Notes under the pieces: generated by a model | What the model was told of the DNA's origin: nothing | The model's database searches: none | Seen by the model: only the letters and a program-made list of their open reading frames with translations | Origin: JAVBNO01 sp031551485 | GTDB taxonomy: Bacteria > Bacillota > Clostridia > Oscillospirales > Ruminococcaceae | Direction: 5' to 3' | Length of the DNA: 36,339 nucleotides | Assembly: GCA_031551485.1 (NCBI GenBank) | Contig: JAVBNO010000032.1 | Location: 1 to 36,339 of the forward strand | Program-made: the position numbers and the translations under genes | Shown here: piece after piece, positions 29,359-36,339 of the stretch | Layout: the number at the start of each line of letters is the position of its first letter | How positions within the stretch are numbered: the stretch's first letter is position 1

Positions 29359-31833
29359 ATGGCAAAAGTGGAAGGTTTTACACAGAATTATACAGGGCTA
29401 ACCCCCGAAGAAGCGGCAAACCGCCAACGCCAGTATGGCCTGAACGAGCTGGATATATCCACCCGCAAGACGTTTTGGGTGCGTCTGCTGGGTCTTTTAA
29501 AAGAACCGATGTTTTTGCTGCTTTTCGTCACCGCCGGCATTTACTTTGTGTTGGGCGAAATGGGGGACGGTTTGGTGATGTTGGTCTTTGTTACCTTTAT
29601 CGCCTCCATTGAGCTTTGGCAGGAATACCGCACCGACAACACCATTGAGGCGCTGCGGGAGCTTTCGGCTCCCCGGGTGCGGGTGGTGCGGGGCGGCGTG
29701 GTACAAGAGATTGATAGTGCCCATTTGACGGTGGGGGATTTAATGCTGGCGGCGGAGGGGGACAAAATAGCCGCCGACGCCCGGATTTTGGAACAGTACG
29801 ATTTGGGCGTGGATCAGTCTATCCTGACCGGCGAATCGGAGATGGTGTATAAAACTGCCGAGGCGGACGACAGCGGCGACCATTTCCGGCGGGATATGGT
29901 TTATCAGGGCACCACCGTATTGTCGGGCAGTGTGATTGCCCGGGTGACGGCGGTGGGGGGCGCCACCGTCAGCGGCCAAATCGGCCGGGAGGTGGCCGAG
30001 GCGCCTCAGCGGCCCACCCCGCTGGAAAAGCAGACCCGGCGGCTGATCAACTGGTGCGCTCTTTTTGGCGGCGTGATGCTGGCGCTGGTGTTTGTGTTCA
30101 CCTGGCTGCAAAGCGGCAGTCTGCTGCAAAGCATTTTGTCGGGCATTACCCTGGCCATGGGCATTATCCCCGAAGAATTCCCCGTTATTCTGACGGTATT
30201 TCTTTCGCTGGGGGCGCTGCGGCTGGCCAAGAAAAACGCCCTGATTCGCAAACTGCCGTCGGTGGAAACATTGGGAGCCATTTCGGTGCTGTGCGTTGAC
30301 AAAACCGGCACATTGACCCAAAACAAAATGGAGGTTGCAGACTATTACATCGCTTTGGGGGAAGAAGCGGATTTTTGGCGGGACGCCCGCCTTGCCTGCG
30401 AAATCAGCCCCTACGACCCCATGGAACAGGCCATTGCGGCCAAAGCGCCGGACATTTCGCCCGGCGATGTTTTGCTGCGGGAATATTCTTTTGAATCCCG
30501 CCACAAGCGCATGGGGCATGTGTGGGGGGCGGGCGGCCGGATTACGCTGTGTGCCAAAGGCGCACCAGAGGGCATTTTACCTCTGTGCGATTTGACACCG
30601 GCGGAGATAAACGATATTTCCGCCCGGCAAGAGGCAATGGCCAAGCGGGGGTGCCGGGTCATTGCCGTGGCCGTGGGCTTGGTTGACGGGGCGATTCCCG
30701 GCGAACTTGCGCAAGCGCGGCTGCAATTGACCGGACTGATCGGATTTGCCGACCCGCCCCGTCCGGCTGTGCCGGCGGCTGTGGCCGTCTGCCGCCAGGC
30801 GGGGGTGCGGGTGGTGATGATCACCGGTGACAATGCCCACACTGCCGCTGCCATTGCCGCCCAAATTGGGATGCCAGAAGGTCCGGTCATCACCGGCGAC
30901 ATGCTGGACGCCATGGAAGAAAACGAGATAGAGAAGGCGGTGCGCTCCGCCGCCATTTTTGCCCGGGTGGCGCCCCACCACAAGACCGCCATTGTCAAAG
31001 CCCTGAAGGCAGCGGGAGAAGTGGTGGCGATGACCGGCGACGGTGTAAATGACGCGCCCGCTCTCAAGCATGCAGACATCGGCATTGCGATGGGTGGGCG
31101 GGGCACCAATGTGGCCCGGGAGGCGGCGGATTTGGTGCTGCTGGACGACGACTTCACCACCATTGTGGACACCATTGGCGACGGGCGGCGGATTTACGAC
31201 AACATTTGCAAAGCGTTTTCCTATGTGCTGGCGGTCCATGTGCCCATTATTTTGTCGGCGCTTTTGCCGCCTCTTTTGGGGCTGCCCGCCCTGTTTTTGC
31301 CGGTGCATATTGTGGTGTTGGAGTTGGTGATTGACCCCATTTGCTCCATTATTTTCGAGCGGCAGCCCCCCGAGGCCGACTGGATGGCCCGGCCGCCCCG
31401 CAACCCGGCGGCACCGCTGGTGACCGCCGCCATGGTGGCGCGGTCGGTAGTGCAGGGATTTGTGGTGTTTGCTGTCAGCTTTGGGGGCTATGTGCTGCTT
31501 TTGTCTGGCGGGGCCGGAGAAAACACCGCCCGCAGTTTTGCCGTCGCCGTGATGGTGCTGTGCAATTTGATGCTTGTGTTTGTCAACATGTCTTCCACCC
31601 ACAGCGCACTGTGGATGATGAACCATTTTAAGCGGGATGCGTTGATGTGGGGCGTTGTAGGCGCTGTACTCGTCGGTCTTTGGATCATCGTCTATCTGCC
31701 TGCTGTCGCCGAATTTATCAATTTATCGCCTTTGGCCCCCCGCCAGATGGGTTTGGCTGTGGCCGTTTCGGCGGCGGGCACATTTTGGTACGAGATTGTC
31801 AAGGCCTGGAAACGGCATAAACGGCAGCCGTAG
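29359..31833 (+). CDS. P-type cation-transporting ATPase, probably a Ni/Co exporter
   Basis: 824 aa. N-terminal cation ATPase domain (YTGLTPEEAANRQRQYGLNE), actuator domain with LTGES (156-160), DKTGTLTQNK with the phosphorylated Asp314, the nucleotide-binding domain with a CAKGAPEGILP segment, and TGDGVNDAPALKHADIGIAM at 559-578, then a C-terminal membrane bundle. The helix-4 motif is PEEFP (271-275) instead of the PEGLP of Ca2+ pumps or CPx of heavy-metal pumps. The protein would otherwise be called Ca2+-ATPase-like, but the upstream NiCo riboswitch candidate points to Ni2+/Co2+ export; this assignment is inference from regulation. The ribosome site GAGGTGAT lies 7 bases before the ATG. The gene ends with TAG and is monocistronic. 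Confidence 0.93.
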   Translation: MAKVEGFTQNYTGLTPEEAANRQRQYGLNELDISTRKTFWVRLLGLLKEPMFLLLFVTAGIYFVLGEMGDGLVMLVFVTFIASIELWQEYRTDNTIEALRELSAPRVRVVRGGVVQEIDSAHLTVGDLMLAAEGDKIAADARILEQYDLGVDQSILTGESEMVYKTAEADDSGDHFRRDMVYQGTTVLSGSVIARVTAVGGATVSGQIGREVAEAPQRPTPLEKQTRRLINWCALFGGVMLALVFVFTWLQSGSLLQSILSGITLAMGIIPEEFPVILTVFLSLGALRLAKKNALIRKLPSVETLGAISVLCVDKTGTLTQNKMEVADYYIALGEEADFWRDARLACEISPYDPMEQAIAAKAPDISPGDVLLREYSFESRHKRMGHVWGAGGRITLCAKGAPEGILPLCDLTPAEINDISARQEAMAKRGCRVIAVAVGLVDGAIPGELAQARLQLTGLIGFADPPRPAVPAAVAVCRQAGVRVVMITGDNAHTAAAIAAQIGMPEGPVITGDMLDAMEENEIEKAVRSAAIFARVAPHHKTAIVKALKAAGEVVAMTGDGVNDAPALKHADIGIAMGGRGTNVAREAADLVLLDDDFTTIVDTIGDGRRIYDNICKAFSYVLAVHVPIILSALLPPLLGLPALFLPVHIVVLELVIDPICSIIFERQPPEADWMARPPRNPAAPLVTAAMVARSVVQGFVVFAVSFGGYVLLLSGGAGENTARSFAVAVMVLCNLMLVFVNMSSTHSALWMMNHFKRDALMWGVVGAVLVGLWIIVYLPAVAEFINLSPLAPRQMGLAVAVSAAGTFWYEIVKAWKRHKRQP

Positions 31834-31906
31834 CATGCGACCGGTTTTGCGAACACAAGGCTTTTTCGCCCCTTAACCCGCCAATTGTTAACTTTTGCAG
31901 TCTTCA

Positions 31907-31935
31907 TTGCTTTTATGGGTAACATTATGTATAAT
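31907..31935 (+). promoter_or_regulatory. Putative promoter of the CAP lipoprotein gene
   Basis: TTGCTT and a perfect TATAAT are 17 bases apart. The leader is about 105 bases and no known riboswitch was recognised in it. Confidence 0.6.
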
Positions 31936-32048
31936 AATGATTATTCTGGGGGAGTGTTCTATTTATTTTCTCACACTTCGACCGATCATATCACGCCCTT
32001 GTTGTCTGTAGAATAGGATTTGAAATGTGCGCAAGGAGATGAGCTTCG

Positions 32049-32882
32049 ATGTTTGATCGCAGCCAAAAATTCCTCACGATCTTGATCTCGATTTTTTTAA
32101 TGCTTTCGCTATTGGCCGGTTGTCAAAATGCCGCTGACAATTCTTCCAGTGAAGAGGTTTCCTCTTCCGTTTTTGCCAGCGCGGCTTCGTCCAGTCAGAC
32201 TGTTTCGTCATCGGCGGTCGTATCTTCCAGCAGCGCCGCAGCTTCCAGTATGGCATCGTCCTCCAGTGTTGCTGCCTCTGCCAGCAGTACCGTGTCTTCC
32301 AGCGTGGCCGCGTCCTCTGCGGCGTCGTCCTCGCAGGCGGCCGCTTCGTCTGTGTCGTCCTCGGCGCCAGCGCCGGCTTCTTCTTCTGTAACAGAGGTTT
32401 CTTCCTCGGCAGCGGCTTCTTCCAAGGCGGCCGCGCCTGCCGGTTTGGCCCCTGCCGATTACCCGCCCGTACCTTGGCCCTCGGGCGAATTTGACTCGGG
32501 CGCCGAAGATGAGATCATTTCCCTCATCAACGATTTGCGGGCCAGTCAGGGCCTTTCCGCCCTGGCTTATGACGCCAATTTGAACGCTTGCGCCCGTATT
32601 CGCTGCGCCGAGATGGCCGCCACCGATGTGTTTGCCCACACCCGTCCCGACGGTCGGCCCTGGCAAACGGTGTTGACTGAAAACGGCATTAAATATGCAA
32701 CTGCAGCCGAAAATTTGGCCTGGCGAGAGGGTGGCGGCGTTTCCGCCAGCCAGCTTTATAAACAATGGGAAGCATCCAGCGGTCACTATGCCAATATGGT
32801 GCGCGGCAACGTGAAATATGTAGGCGTCGGCGTTTTGGTTTCGGATGGGCAAATTTGGGCCTGCACGCTCTTTTCTGCGTAA
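32049..32882 (+). CDS. Ser-rich lipoprotein with CAP/SCP (YkwD-like) domain
   Basis: 277 aa. The signal peptide ends in a perfect lipobox, LLAG with Cys25. Residues about 32-135 are a Ser/Ala/Val spacer (SSSAVVSSSSAAASS types). The C-terminal CAP domain (about 150-277) begins AEDEIISLINDLRASQGLSA and has FAHTRPDGRPWQTVLTENG, TAAENLAW, and SGHYANMVRGNVKYVGVGV; the two His and Glu residues expected for CAP proteins are visible. Bacterial CAP proteins are extracellular with mostly unknown functions. AAGGAG lies 10 bases before the ATG. The next gene codes another CAP protein with a different anchor and a different linker. Confidence 0.92.
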   Translation: MFDRSQKFLTILISIFLMLSLLAGCQNAADNSSSEEVSSSVFASAASSSQTVSSSAVVSSSSAAASSMASSSSVAASASSTVSSSVAASSAASSSQAAASSVSSSAPAPASSSVTEVSSSAAASSKAAAPAGLAPADYPPVPWPSGEFDSGAEDEIISLINDLRASQGLSALAYDANLNACARIRCAEMAATDVFAHTRPDGRPWQTVLTENGIKYATAAENLAWREGGGVSASQLYKQWEASSGHYANMVRGNVKYVGVGVLVSDGQIWACTLFSA

Positions 32883-33128
32883 GGGAATGTGGCCAAAAGC
32901 ACCGTCGACCGCTACATCTGCGTTCATATTGCCCGGGCGGACAAGTCCACCGCCGGCTTTTTGTATGATTCCTTTTGCATGGTTCCCCTAGGTGCCGGTG
33001 AGGACATTCGATTAAGCCTTGCTTGTATTTTTCCCCCACAAATGACAGCTTCCACCCCCTTTATTCTTGCCTTTTGTTAAAATGATTGTGTTGTAATGGA
33101 CAGAGAAGAGATGTAAGGGGTGATTCAG

Positions 33129-33998
33129 CTGGAGAATCGTTTTTTTCGGCGGGTCGTTTTGACTGTCATTTTTGCAATTGCTTATTTTTCCATTGCTGTC
33201 TTTGGCATCAATGGTTTTCAACGTGTGTTCGCCGACGATGCGCCTGAAAACAGCAGCTATTTGCTGGAGGACGAGCCCGCCGGTGGTGCAGCAGCATCCG
33301 ACGCGGCACCAGATTCTGCGCCGGAGGCGAGTGAACCCGAATCCAGCGAACCGGAGTCTAGCCAACCCGAGTCTAGCGAGCCCGAATCCAGCGAGCCCGA
33401 GTCTAGCGAGTCCGAGTCCAATGAGCCCGAGTCTAGCGAGCCCGAGTCCAGCGAGCCCGAATCCAGCGAACCGGAGTCCAGCGAGCCCGAATCCAGCGAA
33501 CCGGAATCCAGCGAACCTGAGTCTAGCGAACCTGAGTCTAGCGAGCCCGAGGTAAAACCGCCGCCCAAGGCCACCTCTTATTACGGCACGGCGCAGGCGG
33601 ACATTGAGACCAGGCTTTTAGAACGTATAAACGATTTTCGCCACGATTTGGGTCTCGCGCCTCTTACATACAGCAACTCTTTGACCAATGTGTCCCACAT
33701 CCGAGCCGGCGAGATGGCACAGAACAATTATTTTGACCATGCCCGTCCCGACGGCGCCATGTGGTATACTGTTTTGCAGGAAAACGGCCTTTGCCCCTCT
33801 TTGGGTTATGAGAACATTGCCCGCAGCAAAGGGGAATGTGCCAATGCGGACGATTTGTTTTACGCCTGGATTAACAGCCCAGAGCATTATGCTATTATGA
33901 CTCACTCCGAGTTAACCACCATTGGCATTGGCGTTGTGTATGCCCAGACGCCCGACGGTTTGTCCACCTATGCCTGCACCACATTCGCCAGTTTTTAA
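33129..33998 (+). CDS. Surface CAP/SCP-domain protein with Glu-Pro-Glu-Ser-Ser repeats, probable CTG start
   Basis: 289 aa from a CTG codon. The N-terminus ENRFFRRVVLTVIFAIAYFS then IAVFGINGFQRVFA is a signal peptide or anchor. About 14 EPESS pentapeptides follow (roughly residues 69-138), then a proline-rich stretch and a CAP domain (about 160-289) with FDHARPDGAMWYTVLQENG, YENIAR, and SPEHYAIMTHSELTTIGIGV. The frame can start at GTG 33120, but that codon lies within AAGGGGTGATT, which matches the 16S anti-Shine-Dalgarno complement; the two neighbouring genes also use GAGGTGATT as ribosome site, 5-7 bases before their starts. CTG 33129 has the right spacing, so it is the likely start. The CAP domain is clearly related to that of the preceding gene. 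Confidence 0.85.
   Translation: MENRFFRRVVLTVIFAIAYFSIAVFGINGFQRVFADDAPENSSYLLEDEPAGGAAASDAAPDSAPEASEPESSEPESSQPESSEPESSEPESSESESNEPESSEPESSEPESSEPESSEPESSEPESSEPESSEPESSEPEVKPPPKATSYYGTAQADIETRLLERINDFRHDLGLAPLTYSNSLTNVSHIRAGEMAQNNYFDHARPDGAMWYTVLQENGLCPSLGYENIARSKGECANADDLFYAWINSPEHYAIMTHSELTTIGIGVVYAQTPDGLSTYACTTFASF
33333..33551 (+). repeat. 15-bp direct repeats coding EPESS pentapeptides
   Basis: Fourteen complete units plus nine bases of a fifteenth, of the type GAGCCCGAGTCTAGC. Two degenerate units are recognisable (CAACCC start; GAGTCCGAGTCCAAT). Several units recur as identical pairs, which suggests recent duplication of one or two units at a time. Confidence 0.93.
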
Positions 33999-34268
33999 CG
34001 GCGTTTCGCTTATCTCATATCGCCTTTATTTTTTGATCCGTTTTTTTGATCCAAGACGGGCAAAATCGTTTTGGGTCTTTATTTTGCGCCATTTGATTTT
34101 TTTGCATATGATAGATCATAAAAATAGTCATGTTGTATGTTTTTGGCGCAAAAATTTACATACTTTGATACTGTTTTTTTTACCTTAAATCTGTTATCCT
34201 TAGTAACCGATGAATCTATTTTCCGTTTGGGCATGTTTTGGCCCCAGCCATTTTTATGAGGTGATTGT

Positions 34269-34844
34269 TTGAACTTCTCGGCTCATGGTCTGATTGCCAA
34301 GCGCCTTTATCCCATTTTGCGGGAGCAATACGGCGCTGACTTTTCGCAAAAGACATTTCATATTGGCAATATCCTGCCAGACATCAGCCCCCGCTTGCGC
34401 GCAAAGAATCACACGCTGGAGGGGTTGGGCGCCGAGGTGGCCAGGCAAATCCACATTGCCGTCAATCCTTTAAGCAGTCCGCGGGCTGTGGGGCTGGCGC
34501 TGGGTATTATTTGCCATTGTATTGCCGATTTCTTTAATGAGGCCCACTGTAATCCCCGGTATAAACGCAATGTGAAAGCGCATTTGGGCTATGAATCCCG
34601 CCAATACCGGCACATGAAGGCCTGCGCGTTGGATTGGAGCCGTTTGCCTCTTTCCCCCGACGATATGGCCGGCTACATAACCAATCAGTTTCATCAGTTT
34701 CAAGGGAAGCAGATCGACCACCAGCTGGAGTGGGAGATGACGACACAAATCTGTTTGGATGTGTGTACCGGCATTTTGTGCTGCCGGGAAGAGGTGTTTT
34801 TGCCTTTGGGCGCCGTGGTTGCTGCCGTGGGGCTTAGCGACTAA
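34269..34844 (+). CDS. Zinc-dependent phospholipase C-like protein
   Basis: 191 aa starting at TTG 34269, with GAGGTGAT 5 bases upstream. The spaced His/Asp motifs NFSAHGLIAKRLYPIL, FHIGNILPDISPRL, KNHTLEGL and LGIICHCIADFFNEAHCN fit the zinc-dependent phospholipase C/S1-P1 nuclease-like family, where His and Asp residues bind three zinc ions. There is no signal peptide, so unlike secreted toxins it should be intracellular. Small family members of this kind are common in Clostridia and uncharacterised. The AT-rich 270 bases upstream show no other gene. Substrate is unknown. Confidence 0.8.
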   Translation: MNFSAHGLIAKRLYPILREQYGADFSQKTFHIGNILPDISPRLRAKNHTLEGLGAEVARQIHIAVNPLSSPRAVGLALGIICHCIADFFNEAHCNPRYKRNVKAHLGYESRQYRHMKACALDWSRLPLSPDDMAGYITNQFHQFQGKQIDHQLEWEMTTQICLDVCTGILCCREEVFLPLGAVVAAVGLSD

Positions 34845-34890
34845 AAAAACGCCCTGCGAATGAACATAAAAGTTAACCAAAAGAGATAAA

Positions 34891-34944
34891 AAATTGTACA
34901 ATTTAACAAAATCTATTGACTTTATGCGATTGTTCGATTACAAT
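34891..34944 (+). promoter_or_regulatory. Sigma factor gene promoter with upstream palindrome
   Basis: TTGACT (34916-34921) and TACAAT (34939-34944) are 17 bases apart. A perfect 14-bp palindrome, AAATTGTACAATTT at 34891-34904, lies 11 bases before the -35 and could be an operator. Transcription should start near 34951, which excludes the upstream ATG at 34950 as start codon. Confidence 0.72.
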
Positions 34945-35015
34945 AATGCATGCGCGCAGATTTTTTTCACCTATTTGTTTTTGTTGTGCAAAAAGAAGCA
35001 GGAGATCGGACAGAG

Positions 35016-35591
35016 ATGAGCGGACACAACCCGGCGGCTGACGATGAACTTGTCACACTCGCCAAAAACGGTGACAAAAACGCTATGTCTCAATTGATTA
35101 CCGTTTATCTGCCATCTATTCGTTTTCGGGCCTCCCGGTATTTTGGCGCCGGGCTGGAACAGGATGATCTGATTCAGGAAGGGCTCATTGGACTGCTGGG
35201 TGCTGTGCGTGCCTACGACATCGGGCGGGAAAGTAGCTTTTATACTTTTGCCACCCTGTGCATTCATCGCAAAATTCTGTCGGCTGTACAGTCGGCACTG
35301 TCTCCCCGCAACCACCCTTTGAAGGATTATATGCCGTTGGACGACGAAGCGTTGTCCCAGCTTTCCACAGAGGGCGGGCAAAACCCCGAGGACGCCATTA
35401 TTGCCAATGAATCGGGACAGATGCTTTGGGAGCGGATGCATACGCTTTTATCCCCAACTGAGCAGGAAGCTCTTGGGTTATACCTAAGTGGACACTCCTA
35501 TAAGGAAATTGCCGTGCTACTGTGTTTAACCAACAAAGCTGTGGATAATGCTCTTCAACGCGTGAGGCGAAAACTCCGGTCGGTGCTGTGA
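35016..35591 (+). CDS. Sigma-70 family RNA polymerase sigma factor, SigH-like
   Basis: 191 aa from ATG 35016. Region 2 is clear: DDELVTLAKNGDKNAMSQLI, then LEQDDLIQEGLIGLLGAVRA, YDIGRESSFYTFATLCIHRK and ILSAVQSALSPRNHPLKDYM. Region 4 is LSPTEQEALGLYLSGHSYKE followed by the helix-turn-helix up to RVRRKLRSVL. The segment CIHRKILSAV...HPLKDYMPL is most like SigH (sigma-30), the early-sporulation and competence sigma of Firmicutes. The surroundings are not those of the usual sigH locus, so it may be a second, SigH-like factor. The start is set by the promoter and by AGGAG 11 bases upstream. No anti-sigma gene lies next to it. Confidence 0.88.
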   Translation: MSGHNPAADDELVTLAKNGDKNAMSQLITVYLPSIRFRASRYFGAGLEQDDLIQEGLIGLLGAVRAYDIGRESSFYTFATLCIHRKILSAVQSALSPRNHPLKDYMPLDDEALSQLSTEGGQNPEDAIIANESGQMLWERMHTLLSPTEQEALGLYLSGHSYKEIAVLLCLTNKAVDNALQRVRRKLRSVL

Positions 35592-35610
35592 TGCCGGCCA
35601 CCTTTCCCAG

Positions 35611-35703
35611 ACCCAATCCCGTCATCGGGATGGTAATATTAATGCCCAAGGCATCGACGCAGAGCGCCCCAGCAACGGACTCGCTTTGGTAGGTATCCTG
35701 GGT
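35611..35703 (+). ncRNA. Candidate structured leader of the zinc-ribbon gene
   Basis: ACCCA (35611-35615) and TGGGT (35699-35703) can close a multi-branch structure with three inner hairpins: TCCCG-TCAT-CGGGA (35617-35630), ATGCC-CAA-GGCAT (35642-35654), and GAGCG with CGCTT (35662-35666 with 35682-35686). It ends about 33 bases before the start codon. It matches no RNA class that I recognise. Confidence 0.35.
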
Positions 35704-35736
35704 AAATCTAAAAAATCCATAAGCGAGGTAAACCAA

Positions 35737-36018
35737 ATGTACGCAGACAAAACCCTGAATTGCAAAGACTGTGGCGCCGAATTCATCTTCACCGCCGGTG
35801 AGCAAGAATTCTATGCTGAAAGAGGCTTCGTCAACGAGCCCCAAAGATGCAAAAACTGCCGCGATGCCCGCAAAAACAGCCAACGTCCTGAGAGAGAGAT
35901 GTTCACCGCCACCTGTGCCAGCTGCGGCGCTGAGGCGAAAGTGCCTTTCCGTCCCCGCGAAGACCGTCCTGTTTATTGCAGCGACTGCTTTGCCAAGATG
36001 AAAGAGGAGCAGGAATAA
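35737..36018 (+). CDS. Small double zinc-ribbon protein
   Basis: 93 aa from ATG 35737, preceded by GCGAGGTAA. Four CxxC pairs are visible: Cys9/12 with Cys38/41, and Cys60/63 with Cys81/84, forming two zinc ribbons. The first, LNCKDCGAEFIFTAGEQEFY and AERGFVNEPQRCKNCR, is the widespread probable zinc-ribbon of Firmicutes; the second is CASCGAEAKVPFRPREDRPV then YCSDC. The tail is charged. Such proteins are often highly expressed, with no established function; nucleic acid or ribosome binding is a guess. The frame is open upstream to 35686 but that start has no ribosome site. Confidence 0.88.
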   Translation: MYADKTLNCKDCGAEFIFTAGEQEFYAERGFVNEPQRCKNCRDARKNSQRPEREMFTATCASCGAEAKVPFRPREDRPVYCSDCFAKMKEEQE

Positions 36019-36047
36019 TTTATTCTTTGCTGACTGACTGAAATGCG

Positions 36048-36079
36048 AAAGGGGAGCCACTTTGTGGTTCCCCTTTTTT
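36048..36079 (+). terminator. Intrinsic terminator after the zinc-ribbon gene
   Basis: AAAGGGGAGCCAC pairs with GTGGTTCCCCTTT (one G-T wobble) around a 3-base loop and is followed by a T-run. A 16-bp palindrome (TTTTTGCATGCAAAAA, 36075-36090) overlaps its end. Confidence 0.92.
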
Positions 36080-36100
36080 GCATGCAAAAACTCCGGGTTA

Positions 36101-36339
36101 GGCGCGGCGGCGGGTGCTTTTGCAATGAGGTAAAAGGCGTTGACACCGGTGTAAATATAGAATTGGAGTAGACGTGCAGCCGCTCTGGCAAACATATCGC
36201 CTGTCGCTCGGGCCGCGACGGGCCCATACTTTTTGACGCAAAAAGTATGCAAAAACATTTTCTGGGGAACCCACATGGTTTCCCCACCCCCCATCCTTAG
36301 GGCGAGGGTCTATGTGCGCAGAAAACGTTTGGCTTTGCG
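36101..36339. repeat. Dispersed hairpin-rich repeat, copy D (runs off the window)
   Basis: The same family as at 9627-10223, in the same orientation. The head GTGCTTTTGCAATGAGG matches copy A and the core starts at 36170. The hairpins ATACTTTTTG/CAAAAAGTAT and GGGGAACCC/GGTTTCCCC and the tail GAAAACGTTTGGC match copies B and C. It lies just after a gene terminator, as copy A does. Confidence 0.88.

Noticed and set aside
29740..31626. Long minus-strand frames across the P-type ATPase gene
   Set aside because: They are shadows of the strongly conserved plus-strand ATPase frame.

Overview
The window looks like chromosome of a Gram-positive, low-to-mid GC Firmicute of the Clostridia type (possibly Oscillospirales). 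That is inferred from strong AAGGAGG-type ribosome binding sites, sigma-A-like promoters with 17-18 bp spacers, intrinsic terminators with U-tracts, a SigH-like sigma factor, many lipoproteins and Ser-rich surface proteins, and gene families such as PlsY, ZapA, RhlE-type helicase, U32 peptidase and CAP/SCP proteins. No rRNA or tRNA gene, no CRISPR array and no phage or transposase gene was seen.

Left part (1-8540). A large Ser-rich surface protein is transcribed leftwards. It is preceded by a leftward lipid operon, plsY - MATE transporter - gpsA, which covers two steps of glycerophospholipid synthesis. A rightward NYN/LOTUS putative RNase gene converges on a leftward tRNA CCA-adding enzyme that carries a GIY-YIG domain fused to its C-terminus. 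A collagen-like (Gly-X-Y) protein gene follows on the plus strand (8755-9543).

Non-coding array (9627-10225). Three copies of a hairpin-rich repeat of about 210-250 bp stand in tandem. A fourth copy starts near 36101 and runs off the right end of the window. This family and a second GC-rich non-coding block (28846-29160) are the parts least explained by known features.

Middle (10469-21582). A long leftward series runs zapA, U32 peptidase, small membrane protein, DEAD-box helicase, exonuclease III, PAP2 phosphatase. Rightward follow glycogen phosphorylase, a secreted HExxH metalloprotease candidate, sfsA and a GyrI-like protein.

Right (21736-36339). A PEP-utilising enzyme resembling rifampicin phosphotransferase is followed by two tandem paralogous Ser-rich lipoproteins. 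GTP-type PEP carboxykinase (pckA) faces them and is interrupted by one in-frame TAG. tsaD is next on the minus strand. A P-type cation ATPase follows, preceded by what I read as a NiCo riboswitch with an overlapping terminator, which suggests Ni/Co export. Two CAP-domain surface proteins with Ser-rich or Glu-Pro-Ser-Ser linkers, a zinc-dependent phospholipase C-like protein, a SigH-like sigma factor and a double zinc-ribbon protein with a possibly structured leader complete the window.

Common themes are carbon storage and gluconeogenic metabolism (glgP, PEP enzymes, pckA) and a rich cell-surface repertoire in which five proteins use low-complexity Ser-rich spacers. Intergenic stretches longer than about 300 bp are 2428-2767 (promoter, leader hairpins, terminator), 9544-10468 (terminator, repeat array, hairpins) and 28767-29358 (tsaD promoter, GC-rich block, riboswitch). 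Bases 1-81 and the AT-rich 33999-34268 show no gene that I can support.
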